Below are positions 47,201 to 62,200 of a stretch of 64,000 nt of DNA, piece by piece. The notes under the pieces are model-generated. The model did no database searches. It had not been told where the DNA came from and saw only the letters and a program-made list of their open reading frames with translations. Source of the DNA: Antedon mediterranea (taxonomy: Eukaryota > Echinodermata > Crinoidea > Comatulida > Antedonidae). The DNA lies in NCBI RefSeq assembly GCF_964355755.1, contig NC_092672.1:35832501-35896500 (forward strand). The letters run 5' to 3'. Every line of letters begins with the position of its first letter. The first letter of the stretch is position 1. The position numbers and the translations under genes were made by a program.

Positions 47201-50200
47201 TAACTTCTGATAGAAACAATAGGTTATGCAAATACTGCATTGATCTAATTTACAGTACTCCCCACCCCCCACCTCCTGCCTTGAGGATGTACTGTCATCA
47301 TCATCCTATACTGTGCATTTTGAGTTGCACATGAGTATGTATGCAGTGCCTACTTTTCTTTTGTATCAATGATCTTACAACAGTTAGTATTTGGGCAGAT
47401 GTTTAGCACTACCTATCTAGAGTATTGTACTTTATATACTCAATATATTTGAAAACAATGTCAATATGTCGGTTAGGGTTGGGGTCGAATCTAAAGCTTG
47501 GTTCCCACTAGAACGTAACGCAAGGACGTAAACGCAACGCAAGCGTTTTGACCAATGACAAGTGAAGTTATAGACAGTTAGCAATCACAAGCGAATAAGC
47601 CATCGCTTGTGATTGGTCAATTCACTTGCGTTGCGTTACGTCCTTGTGTTGCTAGTGGGAACCACGCTTAAGGAAGCAGCAGATACTGCACCAACATTTT
47701 GATCAATTGTATACTACGAAGTAACTGAGTGTATTTTTTAATGCAATTTCACGGCTGTAGCCACCAGTGCGATTGGTACGGTAAGGTTTCAACCTGACCA
47801 CTTTTTCACAGAGGTCTTTGACAACGCTTGAACAGAGATAGTTCCCTTTTTATGAGACAACTGCACCACTTTTTTTCTTTTGGCTGCATCACTGTATTTA
47901 CTATTTATCAGTACAGTATCATTTAAATTTATAAGCACTTTCTAATGTTTTATTTTACTTTTGTATTCTTTAAAGAAATTATGTCAACCGTATGGAACTT
48001 TGAAAGGACTCTTAGATATTCAAGATTCAGAAATGAGGCAGTTACTCAAGAATCATGAATGTTCAGATAATGATATATTAAGACTAAGCTATGCCATAAA
48101 GAACCTTAAAAAGGCATACAAAGGTAAGAATCCAAAATATTTATTTTGTCAGACTTTGTTAGGCATCATCAAGCCTTCTTACAGGTGTGTTCTTCAGTGC
48201 AAACATAAAGCTTGGTTTCCACTAGAACACAATGCGTTGTATTGCGTAATCACAAGTGGATGGAAGGGAAGTTTATTAGGTTGCATAGGTTACATGGCAT
48301 TGAGTGAGAGCCAAGCCTAAGTAATAGAAGAAAAGACCGATTCAGGCCTAGCTTTATTTTACTAGTAGATGAAAAAATTTGCTTCAATCAACTTTGCTTC
48401 AAGATTTCTAGATATCAATACTACTAAGGTCCCAGATTTTACTGTTTAAAATAAGTTTTGAGAAAAACCACTAAAAGAGTTGGTGTGTGTTTCCAGTTCA
48501 TGATAGTTATGATAATAATCATTTTCTTACATGATTTTATTTTTCAGCAAATTTACAAGGTGGTGAAAATACCAAAAACTTAAAAATGACGAACCTAGAT
48601 TCAGGTAGTCCCTCAGATAGTGATACTGAATTAACTGAGAACAAACATGAAAAAAGGCCATCAGTATCATCGTCTAGTTCGGATATTATCCAGGACAATC
48701 ATCGTGTGCCTCTTACACCGCCCCCAACGGACTATCATCCTAAAAAGTTGGAGTCTGTTAACCTTCCTTCAACACCAACTTCTAAAAGGACAAAAACAAA
48801 AGGCACACCACCTCCAAATAAAAAAGTTTTTAATGTGCATGGGATTATCTTAGATGGCTCTTCAAGTTTGCCAAGGTAAGACTTTTTTGATTTCGTGTTT
48901 TTAGCCTGAATTAAGTCGAGTTAGCTTGGTTTTTAATTTTTATAATCATCTATTACAACTAATAATTTCAACTCATTACTTCATCTCAGTTTCTTTATCA
49001 TGTTTCGTTAATTTATAAAATACTTATGTGGTTACTATAGTACAGTACTTCAATAACTGTATTTGACCTTCTAAATATCAGGAAACATGAATACTTAATC
49101 AGGAAATATGAATATTTTATCAGGAAATATGAATATTTAATTAGGAAAAATGAATATTTATAAAGGAAATAATATTTGAAAATTCCACTAGTGTTTTTTT
49201 TTATGAATGCTATACTAACGCTTTTTCAAACTCCTGTTGTACGTATATGGTGATTTTGCAATAAAATGGCACGTGTAAGATTCACAGTATCAAGTCATGG
49301 GAGAGGCGACTTAGTGCTGGTCATATGATATCATCAGCATATAACATTACAAGTTAGATAACCAAAATACTTTATGTAACTTTAGCTAATTGTAACTATT
49401 AATAGTAAGATCAGCTCTGTGACTTGCTTCCAGTAAATATCTTAAGTAGGGATCTAGTTTGTAGATTAATACAGTACATGCATTTTTAAGAACTATGTAG
49501 TAACTTTTATGTAGTAAAGCTCTGTCTACACTATCAAACTAGTTTGACAAAACAAGTGTGATGTGCCCAAATGTGATCATGTCCATATTATGGGCACATC
49601 ACATTTTGTTGTCACATAAAGTTTGATAGTGTAGACAGAGCTTAATGCCCAAATAATATTATCTTTTGTTAAATCCTGAAAGACACCCACTACATTGACA
49701 GTAATCTAAATCCAAAGATAAATAATCTAAATGCATGTAATCTTCATCGCTTAATCCCATGTTTTACAGTAGGACGCAAAGAGTACGTTCGGAGATAGTA
49801 TCCCCCGGCAGCAGTTGTGAAGCTATTGTAAGCAGGTTGAAATCGGAAGACGAATCCGACTCTGGCAGCGGACAGACTTCACCTAGAAAGTGTTCACCAG
49901 GTCGACAGTCAGATGTAGCAAAATCAAGTAAGCAACTACAAAGTGTTTGAATGAAAGCGCATCTTCATTCAAGTGTTTTAAAAGTGTAGTTTCCAAATAA
50001 ATTATTATTATTAAATTATTATTATTATTTTCCCCTTTGAATCATGTTCTTTGTACTGTAGCTGCTAAAGAATTAAAAATCTAGGAATTGCAAGCGAGTA
50101 CTATCTAGTTTTGGTGACACAGGTCTCTCCTAAAGACACCAACCGAATGTCTATATTACAATGTTTTTCATTGGATAACAAATAACAATTGGCGCCTGCA

Positions 50201-53200
50201 ATAATTGATTTCACTGGGTGGGAAATAGAGAAAGCTGTAAACTTTGCCTACACAATCCTAGGCCACTGTTTGGTAGACAAACTACGACGTTTCTGATCTG
50301 ACAAGCAATGGAGTGAGGTCAAATTACTGTGCAGAGTATAAATAACTTCTACGCAGCAAATTGGTATATTTTGTTTCTTGACAAGGGTGAACAATAAATT
50401 GACCATCCCGATAACGAATGAAAAAACTATGTATAACTGTGTTTATACGCAAATGAAAGCTTACTATTAGACTATTAGGTAGGACTGGTGATGATCTCTA
50501 ATCCAATCCCATCCTCTTTTGAAACCATTAAGGACACTTGTAGAGCATATAAATGAATCTGTGTTACTGTATTACTGTACCTATAACATGTTTTTTTTTG
50601 CAGATTCTTTAACAGTCCCACGGACTAGACGGATAAATTGCAATATGGCACATTCTATAAAACACAGGTATGACAAATATTCATTCTTTACATTACAGTT
50701 ACTTTTTTATTGTAGAATGACGTTTTTTTTTCATCTACTGAACTACGACCATGTAAATAAGGAATGAGGATGAAATAAAGTTAATCTGTATCTGTACTAT
50801 AAGTAGAATCACTGCATTGAGACACCCCTATTAAGGAACACTTCCCTGTGACACAAAGGGAAAGATATATATTTGCACTATGGTCAACTCCTATTAAGGG
50901 GAAACGTTGTTGGGTCCCAAAGTTGTTTCCATAATATGGGTTCTAAAATGGGTTTATAACACATTTCTTCATTAATCTCTCCCCCTCTGACAAAAAAAAA
51001 AAAACATGCTTTCTCAAGATTATGCATTCCATTTCTTAATAATTTTCATATGTATTTGACATGGCATGCCACGGTTGATTAAAAATGATATTTTAGAATA
51101 TATTTAACATGCATGGCTTATCCTATATAGACAAAAGAAAGATATTTTGTCATACATACTAGCATTGTCTACACTATCAGACTTTATGTGACAAAAAAAA
51201 TGTGACGTGCCCATTTATGGACATGATGATGTCGTATCACTACCATATTTGGCCACTTTTTGTCAAACTAGTTTGATAGTGTAGACAGAGCCTAAAGAAA
51301 ATCTAGATTATATATTAATTTAAAACAGTTGGTGTTGAAGATTAATTATTATTATTTTGTTTAATTATTTTGTTTAAAACATGCTTATAAACTTACTACA
51401 CCTTTATTTTATGCTTCACTATTATTTACTGAAATTAATGCTTTTTATTTTATGAGTTTTTTTTTTAAAGTTATCAGTTTCTTTTCTGCAGAAAATTTCA
51501 CAATTTTGAACCCCATTTATTACGAAGATCTCTATGGCATTCGGTGAAAACAAATGTATTTCCCAATAGGTGAGATAATAAAGATGAGTGTTGGCATCAC
51601 CTAACATGTGTGTTCACACTCTGACGGGACCCTTCCATCTTTACCTGTCAATCATCAATAACGATTAATATGTCAGTCTTAAAGCTTGGTTCACACTATC
51701 AAACTTTATGTGACAAAAAAATTTGATGTGCCCATATATGGACATGATGATATCCATATATGGACATGATGATATCACTACCATATTTAGGAATTTTACT
51801 ACCATATTTGGGCATATTACACTTTTTTTGTCGGCTACTTTGATAGTGTAGACAGCTGTTTAGAGTTTGGTTCCCACTAGCAATTCGAGGACGTAAGTAC
51901 AACAGAAGTAATTTGACCAATCACAAGTGATGGATTATTCAAATTGTTGCTTGTCATTGGTCAACTTGCTTGCCTTGCGCTTACGTTGTTGATTGCGTCC
52001 TAGTGGAAACAAAGCTTGAACGCTTTCTGGAGTTTGTACAAAGAAAAAGAATGTGACTTCTAATAATGAAGAGTATGGATGACAATGGCATCATTTTGGA
52101 ACTTAATCTTAAATTTGATTGTAAATAGTTAAAAACTTCCAAAGAGCAGTTCTAAGGTTGACATATTAATAACATGAAATGCTTTCTTCATTTTATTAAC
52201 AATTTCTTCATCAGGTTGTAACAGCGATCATTTATTAAATTGACTTTTTTCCTCTAAATTACTCTATTTTACTAATTAAAATGATTTATGTTTTTCTAAT
52301 TGACTAAAAAAAAGTATTCTTTCTTTCACCAATTCATTCATTTTCTATCCATTATTCTTCTTTGCTCATTCATTCATTTTCTATCCATTATTCTTCTTCG
52401 CTCATTCATTCTTATTTTTACATTAACTTCTTTTTATCGTCAATATTCCTTACTCAGTTATAATCCTTCTTTTTGGAATTCCTCCCACTTTTTTCCTTTT
52501 GCTGAAGGATAATAAGCCCTTACGGAATAAATTTTGACCAAAAGCCAGGAAGTTGTTTTAAGGTCGTATTATGCATTAGTTAGAAAGATATGTGTAGTAA
52601 ATCTAGTAAGGTAATCTTGTAGGAGAGAATACCAAAATGAGGAGCTTAGGTAGTTGTTTTAAGGTCATATTTAGAAAAGACATGGTCAATAGTAAATCTA
52701 GATACCTTAATCTTGTAGGAGAGAATATCAGAATGAGTAGCTTAGGTAGTTGTTTTAATGTCATATTTAGAAAAGACATGGTCAATAGTAAATCTAGATA
52801 CCTTAATCTTGTAGGAGAGAATATCAGAATGAGTAGCTTAGGTAGTTGTTTTAATGTCATATTTAGAAAAGACATGATAGTAAATCTAGATACCTTAATC
52901 TTGTAGGAGAGAATATCAGAATGAGTAGCTTAGGTAGTTGTTTTAATGTCATATTTAGAAAAGACATGATAGTAAATCTAGATACCTTAATCTTGTAGGA
53001 GAGAATATCAGAATGAGTAGCTTAGGTAGTTGTTTTAATGTCATATTTAGAAAAGACATGATAGTAAATCTAGATACCTTAATTTTGTAGGAGAGAATAT
53101 CAGAATGAGTAGCTTAGGTAGTTGTTTTAATGTCATATTTAGAAAAGACATGATAGTAAATCTAGATACCTTAATCTTGTAGGAGAGAATATCAGAATGA

Positions 53201-56200
53201 GTAGCTTAGGTAGTTGTTTTAATGTCATATTTAGAAAAGACATGATAGTAAATCTAGATACCTTAATCTTGTAGGAGAGAATATCAGAATGAGTAGCTTA
53301 GGTAGTTGTTTTAATGTCATATTTAGAAAAGTTGTGTACAGTATAGTAAATCTAAATGCACTAATCTTTTCTTTTAGAAGAGAATATATGAGTAGCTTAG
53401 GTAGTTGTTTTAAGGTCATATATTGCATTTGAGGTTTAGAAAAGAAATGACGTGTATAGTCAAGCTAGATACGGTAATCTTGTTTTTTAAGAGAGAATAT
53501 TAGAATTATTAAAATAAATGGCTTAGGTAATAGTTTTAAGGTCATAACTCAAATTTTGCATTGGAGGTTTAGAAAAGACGTGTATAATAAAGCTAGATTG
53601 GTAATCTTTTCCTTTAGGAGAGAATATTAAAATGAATGGCTTAGGCAGATTATAAAAAGTAAATCCAGTGTGTTTCCCCACTGGATTAGTTGACATGCGA
53701 TTTATGAAATCAAAGTTACTCCTTTACACCTGTACCATAGGGGTTCATTGTAAGCCCAGTCCTCAATGTCTGGTAAAGACAGATTGGCTAGCAAACTTAT
53801 CTTCTCTCCTTTAAGCTGGTGCAAAATATTTCCAGTATCAATTTAGTTTTGGCTTGTAGACTAGTATACAAATAATGAATGTTTATGAGTGTAATGGTAC
53901 AAATAATGGCACGAGGTGAATGATGAAAGGTTATATCAACGAGGCAAAGCCGAGTTGATATAACCTTTCATCATTCACCAAGTGCCATTATTTGTACCAT
54001 TACACGAATACAAAACATTCATTATTTGTTTTATATAACATCTAAATAAATTCTAGTTATTTGAATCAAATAAAAGGTAGCCCTACCCTAGCCAAAGCTT
54101 ACTACATTTCATTCACACACATTGATTAAAAACAGTAACATTTGGTTTTTAATAATGTTATATTAAATGTTATATTTATATGGATTTCGTAAACACACCT
54201 ACTTTTGTGTTAATTATGTCAACAAACGACCAAACAATCCAAAGCCTAGCCTAAATACTAGCATGGCCTAGGCTAGGTCTAGTAGCCTAGTACTAGCTTG
54301 GCTGAAAGGCAAAACTTCGACAGACAATTGGAACTTATCTAAGCTAATTATGGTTTTTCCAACAATTCCACGTCTTGTAGGGATGTCCCCATTAATTAAT
54401 CAAAATCCTAAAAACGATCTAAAGCTAATTTAAATGCCTTTTTGAATGAAATTAGTACATAATGTCCAAATCGTACACAAATATCTGCTGCTGTTGCATA
54501 TCTCGCGGTGGTGTTTACAAATGAAACTGAGACCAGACGACAGGTGGCGCTGTTGCATTTCACAGTACATAGCCATATCATATAGGATAATTTGTGTACT
54601 AGATTTTTTTTCATCTGCGAGACGTTTTTTTTTTCGTACACAAAAATGTTTCAAAAAGTACTATTAAAGAATCGTTTAATAGTGCGTACTATTGCACGCC
54701 ATGTGACCCACAATCGTCCAATCAAATGACAGGAATTTATTTAGGTGTTATATAATAGTACTTAAGAACTACCCCAGTGAGTTAATGAGCAAACTAAATC
54801 CAGCATTGTGTAACTAGTCAATCAGTTTAGTTAACTAGTTTCTAACTAGCCACTTTAGAGGTTATAATAACTAATAACCTACTAGTCAACTAGTTAAGTC
54901 AGTCTAGTTAACTTGCCAACTAGCTAGTCAATTAGTATAGTTAACTAGTTAACTAACTATCTACTTTGTCTGGTTGTAGTAACTAATAACCTACTACTCT
55001 AGTCAATTAGTTAATTAAACAGTCAGTTAATCTAGTTAACTTATCAACTAACTAGTCAATAAACTGGAGTTTTTCTAGTCAACTAGATATTTACCTATTC
55101 TACAGTATTATTAGATACATTTTTCACAGGATTTATAATTATGTAATTTTTATATTTATTTTACTAATATACTAAAAATATTGTGTGCATAATAATGTTG
55201 AGTAATCTCCTGTTTTTGTTGTGTTTCATTAGTTATCCGCATAGTAGCGGATAACTCCTTGTAACTGTCCTGTTTCATCATCTTTTTTTTTTCTGTATTA
55301 TTGGTTATCCGCAACGAAGTTGCAGGATAACCTCTTGTGATTGTACGAAATCATCATCATCATCATCTTTTTATTTGGCTTCTTTCTTTCTGTATGATTT
55401 TTGTCTAACGCTTTTCTCTAAAACTTGCAAACATAACATTTTGTAACTTTCTCGACATATCGTCATGCACATGAAGTGAAGCTTTTCATGACGTTTACAA
55501 TTGCGCAACGTGACTTACGCGCGATTTAACGATTTTGTCGTATTTAACATAGGTCGACAACCAAATAACATTTCAAATTGAAACTTTGCAAAAGTTTAAT
55601 TTATATCATGCGCTAACTTTCTGTTGAAAAAAAATTGCATGTTTTACACAAAGTTACGCGCGCACACGCATTTAAAATTTCAAAATGCGCAAAATTAATT
55701 TCTAATCAACTTTCTACGCGTTTCATGTCGTTTTAAGCATGTCAAAAATTACCACGCGTGCGCACATTTTTACGTGTGCAGTGCGCACGTAGCATTGAAA
55801 ACATATTTTTTTCGCATGATTTATGTTTTTCCAGCCTTTTCTAGTAATTTTACCAAATTTTAAACAATTTTGACTTAAAGTTACGTCATACGAGCACGTC
55901 GAATTGGACAATTTGCGCGTGTTTTTGATGAAAAGGTTAAAAAATTCGTTAAAAATATGCCTTTTTTTAAACACACAAAATGACACAAAATTGACAGAAT
56001 TCAGCACTAACAGCATATGACATTCTTCAGTTCAGGTCATAATGCCATAATCTTTTTCCGTGTGCAAAATTCCAACGTATGACGTGCGCGTGGCGTTTGT
56101 CGTGCGGATAACTAACTTGTCAAAGTGACGAGTTCAAGTCTAGTATTATTCTTCTTTCTCCTCCATTTTGTGTCTCGCGTATCTCAAAAACTTGTAAACA

Positions 56201-59200
56201 TAACATTTCATAACTTTGTCATCACATGGACATTTACGTGAAGTTGTGCACCTCCCATTTTTGAATGACGTCAGAGTTGCGCAACGTGACTTACGCGCAA
56301 TTTTATGATTTTTAATTATTCGAACAATTTTACACGCGTGGTGCACACATGGCGCTAAAAACATCTTTTTTTTATGTGAATTATGTTTTTTCAGCCTTTT
56401 ATAGTAATTTTACCAATTTTAAAACAATTTCGACTTAAAAATACGTCACACGAGCATGTCGAATTGTACAATTTGCACGTGTTTTTAATGAATAAGTTTA
56501 AAATTCCTCAAAATTATGCCTGTTTTTAAACAATCATAGATTCTAAACTACGAGGTGAACTTTTTTTAAATTACATATTCTGGAAGGTGATGAGTTGTAG
56601 ATATCGGATCATAAATCAATATGGCTAACCGGACATTGCGACGTCATCGTATGGCCAGACGAATGTAAAATATAGGATTTTTGTCTCTTTCGTTATTGCT
56701 CATCACATTTAACAGAGCGCATCTCGCTTATACGTATTCCATTTCCCCCTGAGATTTTAATATTGTCTACATCAATCAACTATCTTTCGCATGAGTTAAA
56801 AATATTTTAATTTTTATGACGTCATCATGTCTAAAAATGTTAATATATAATGTTGGTCACTTATTTTCATCTTTACAGTAAATTTCAATCTGTTATAGCT
56901 CGTCAGAATAAAAAGTGATAATCATGAATAAAACATTTTCTGGAAGCTATTGGATTATAGATACATTTTGCCAATCAGAGGTTGTGACGTCATCATATAG
57001 CCAGTTGAATAAAAAAATTCGTATTTTCATATTTTGCGTTTTAGTTCATCACATTTCAAATAGCGCACATCCATATTTCACGTGTTCAAATTTCTTCTAC
57101 ACGTTAATATGTTTTTGCTGAGATAATTTCTTTCCAAATTGCTATCTTCGTGTTTCATTTCGATACCGTCACCATGTTAAAAATTGGAATAAATGGCGGG
57201 TCCCGTAATTTTGCCTATTCTACACTGTATGTAATATGTATAAAGATTTTACTGTGTACTGTAAACTGTATATATGACACAAAATAGACAGAATTTAGCA
57301 CTAACAACATATCATATTCTTCAGTTCAGGTCATAATGCCATAATCTTTTTCTGTGTGCAACATTCCAACGTATGACGTGCACATGGCGTTTGTCGAGCG
57401 GATAACTAACTCGTCAAAGTGACGAGTTTCATGTCTATTTCTTTCTTTCTGTCATTTTTGTGCAGAGCGTATCTCAAAAACGTGTAAAGTTAACATTTCA
57501 TAACTTTGTCAACATATGGGTATTCACCTGAAGTTGTGCTTTTCTATTTTTGAATGACGTCAGAATTGCGCAACATGACTTACACGCGTTTTAACGAATT
57601 TTGCGTATTTAACATAAATCGAAAACCATATAACAATTTAAATTGAAACTTAGCAAAAGTTTAATTTATATCTTGCGCTAACTGACTGTGAAAAAAAAAT
57701 GGGCTGTTTCACACAAAGTTTAAAATTTGAAAATGCGAAAAATAAATTTCTAATCAACTTTCTACGCGTTTCATGTCATTTTGAGCATGTAAAAAATTCC
57801 CATGCGCGCGCATATTTTACGCGTGCGGTGCGTACGTAGCGTTGAAAACAATTTTTTTCGCGTGATTTATGTTTTTCCAGCCTTTTCTAGTAATTTTACC
57901 AAATTTTAAACAATTTCGACTTAAAATGACGTCATACAAGCACGTAGAATTGGATAATTTATGTGCGTTTTTTATGAAAAAGTTCAAAAATTCGTCAAAA
58001 TTTGTCAAAATTATACCTTTTTTTAAACAGTCGTAGTTTCTAAACTAAACGGTAAAAGTTATTTTTATTACGTATTCTGGAAGATGATGAGTTGCAGATA
58101 TCGGATCATAAATCAATATGGCTAACCGGACATTGTGACGTCATCGTATGGCCACTCGAATATAAAATATAGGATTTTTGTATCTTTCGTCACAGCTCAT
58201 CACATTTAATAGAGCGCATCTCCACTTATCCTTTTTTCATTTTCACCCCGATTTTGATACTGTCTAGGTCAATCAACTATCTTTCGTATGAGTTAAAAAT
58301 ATTATAATTTTAATGACTTCATCATGTCTAAAAATGTAAATAACGTGGGTCACTTATTTTCATCTTTACAGTAAATTTCAATCAAAATACAAAATAGGAA
58401 TAAATGGCGGCTCCCGTAATTTCACCTATTCTACACTGTATGTAATATGTATACAGACACAAAATTGACAGAATTCAGCACTAACAACATATCATATTGT
58501 TCAGTTCAATTCATAATGCTATAATCTTTTTCTGTGTGCTATATTCCAACATATGACGTGCGCGTGGCGTTTGTCGTGCGGATAACTAACTCGTCAAAGT
58601 GACGAGTTCAAATCTAGTTTTCTTTTGTTTTTACTTACCACACAGTGTTTTAACTAATTTAACACATTTTAAGTACAATTTTTAAAGATTTAGTTTGAAA
58701 AAATTCTATTTCATATAATACTGTATAACCTGACTTAAAAGTTAAATGTTATAAAGTATGTATGTTGTGTCAATAGTTCATGTGTATGTTTGATTTATCA
58801 CTTGTCCTTAAATTTGGACAAAGATTCTGTGTTAAGCCATATTCCCCATGAGGGGCGGCAGTGGTGGATATATCATTTTTTTATGATCATAAATCAATTT
58901 TCTAACCAAATTAAATAACCTCATTGTATTATTAGCATACACACCCTGTTTTTATATTCTTGTTCATTGTAATCTTACACTTACAGTTAAAAAAAAAAAA
59001 AAAATTTGGAGTCAATTTTGGAGGCTGCTCCTAAGACGCATCCTTAGCCTCTAGGAAAATAGAAAATACAGCATATTGTATTCAAAGATATAATGTCAAA
59101 ATTGTTTATTTATTTAACCCAAATATACAGAATCGTTATTATGGTAATATTAGTGTAAGTTTAAAGTGTTTGTTATTGTTAGTTAATTTCAAGGTCAATT

Positions 59201-62200
59201 CACACAGTCGAGCGGTAATGGCAAGTGGAAAAACCACGTAGCTTGTCCCATGTAGAATCTGTATCTATCCTGAGCGGAAATCACTCGTTCGCTCAGGAGT
59301 TGTATGTAAATGGTCATTAGCAATAACTTGATTCTATTTTTTTTTTTCGTTACCGCTCGTCTGTGTGTATGGGCCTTTAGTGTGTATTTTAAGGTTAGGG
59401 TTGTTAGTTAGGGATGTTTTGGAGTAGGAAGGTGTTAAGAATTAGAATATTGCAGTTGTTATTTACTTGGATATTTGGTACAGCAATGCTTCAATACCAT
59501 TCAAAGACATAACATACCGCAGACTTTCAAGCTTTTGTTTGATCAATAGATCAAATTTGTCAGTCATTCGTGACACATTGTCAATCATGAAAAGCTATCG
59601 CTGGTTTTATGATTCTTTCTGAACAATCGCAGATAACACTGCAACACTAAGCCAATAAGATTGAGAATAGATTAAGATTATTATCTAATCCTAGGTGTTA
59701 ACAAAATGTACAAGTTGATCATCATTAAGGTCATTGTATTAAAAATTGATTTTTAAAAATGGTAACTAAAATTCCGAAATGGTAGATAACATATAACATT
59801 GTTTAATGTGAACATGTCCATGGAGAATTTGCCTATTGGTTGGTGACACTAAGGTTACTAGCCGTTTGATATCTAAGACACAAAATATAAACCGCACTCC
59901 TATTTATGTACTGGTTCAGCAGAGGATGAGTGGAGCCACCTATTAATCGTGACTTATTCAGATTCAAATTATTATTGTCCGTGGAGGTATTCCATCGCGC
60001 GGGCTACGTGTGTTGCGTAGGCCTAGCCTAGATCCTTAAGAAGGCTGGTGTCCTAGTGATCAGGAGGTATTCCATCGCGCGGGCTATGTGTGTAGCGTAG
60101 GCCTAGCCTAGATCCTTAAGAAGGCTGGTGTCCTAGTGATAAGGAGCTACTACATCGCGCTTATTATTAAAACTTTATTTAGAATAAACAATACAAATCA
60201 ATAATTCACAGTTTTCAAATATAATTTGACTGAAATTCACTTTACTAAATTCTCAGAAAATCACTGCGAGATCATTCTCTTCCATAATTTTGGTAAATTT
60301 TCACAGTGTTATGATGTATATATTGTGAAAAGCACTCAAAATATTTTCCTATGTGGATGAAATAAAGTTGAATCTTGAATCTTGAATCTTGTCATACTCA
60401 TCCACTTGTACTCATGTTAGAGAGCGAATGACAAAATGCCACTGAAAAAGTGCTCAACTTTGCGAGTCGACGTGGCAGCAGTCGCCTAGCGCATGTGCAT
60501 TATATCTATTTATTTTTATTTATTTCATTTCCCAATCATCAAATAACAAAATAGGGTAGCAGTCGACATGAAAATCTAAAAGTCACTAGCGTTTGAATTG
60601 GTAATATAGAACAGTACTATTATCCGTCTTTCATGCTTGAATAGTTTTCGAACATTTCAAACAGGATACCCTTCACCTTAGCTCTTCAAGGAAATTATTA
60701 AAAGGTTGTTAACATTCTAGGTTAAGGCTGAATGAACCAGGCTAGATTTTTTTTCTTTCCAAGTTCGCCTTATTAGGTGGAAAAATTCAAGAGCGTTCTT
60801 CCTTCTCACAAGTCCGGAAAACCTGGATTTTGGTAGTCTGTATTGTTGGTATGATTTGAGAGTACCGAGTATTGCACTACTAACAGTTAAGACCCAAAAC
60901 ACACTTTACACCGATTTTTCTAATTTTAAGAAAAAGCAAATATTGTAATGTGTATGACTTAATTTGCACAATATCATCATAAAATGGCCAATATAAATTT
61001 GACCAGTATGAATTTGACCAGTATGAATTTGACCAGTATGAATTTGACCAGTATGAATTTGACCAGTTATTTAGAATTAAATTATTTATAATGGTGCATG
61101 GCCTTGCTTATATTATAATGATATTACTGGTATGCATAATTCTGATTTTGGATGGTACATAGCATAATAATTATTATTGTTCTGATCATACAATAATAAG
61201 TAATAAGTAAATAAAAAATATTACATAATTAAGAAAAACCTACTTATTAGTGGATATTTGTTGGTACATAAGCATGATATCTGCGTGGGGGAGGTGAAAA
61301 GGGGTATTTGGTTATAACTGTGCCATATTTAATAATAATATTAAACACAGTTTAACCTACCAAAACTTGCCAAATTTCATATCATAAACACCCAGTATAC
61401 ACCTGGTATTACATTACCTGTTTATTATAGGCCTATGGTCTGTATTTGGTGAATATCTTCGTCCTTCGTCTACCTTAAAAAACGCACACTAATTTATACA
61501 GCGCCCTCAATCAGTGCTGATTAGCTTCCTGTCCGCTCTCTTCAGAGTAGCTTAAGCTCTGTCTACACTATCAAATTTTATGTGACAAGAAAATGTGATG
61601 TGCCCATATATGGACATGTTGATGTCATATCACTACCATATTTGGGTCTATCGCTACCATATTTGAGGATATCACTACCATATTTGGGCACGCATTTTTT
61701 GTCAAACTAGTTTGATAGTGTAGACATGGCTTACTCCATTCAGATATTGACAATCAAAAGCTTTGACTATTGCAAAATCTTTTTACATGCCCTCAATACA
61801 AATCGTCATACCATTTAACTTTAATTATTTTTTAAATTTAATTTAATTAATATATGCTTATTTAGAATGTTTGTATCAAAGCATCAGTAGCAATAACAAA
61901 ATTAATTTGAATTGAAAACAAGATATGTTTTAGAAAAATATTTACAACATGGTTAAATTTTATGTGACAAAAAATTTGAGGTGCTCATATTTGGGCACAT
62001 CACACTTTTGTCAAACTAGTTTGATAGTGTAGACAGAGCTTTATACATAAAAGAAAAGTAGTTGGAATTAATTTTGACACGGATCTTGCTATCTGAAGTT
62101 GTCAGAAATTCTCATGATTTTTGTATCATGGGATAATTTTCCAAGAACTAGTATGGATCATAATATAGCTATTGTACAATGACAAGTTAATGATTGAACT

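Larger units (their letters stand above)
40283..47975 (+). other. KSR intron 2 (7.7 kb)
   Basis: Contains a dispersed-repeat copy (41885-42040), a degenerate CCCCTATTCAGG array (44090-44745), MITEs (45943-46103, 47495-47668) and a poly-C run near 40376. Two related stretches near 43480-43520 and 43670-43710 share AATAGACCTGTCTCTTCCCT, a local duplication. No exon recognised. Confidence 0.75.
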
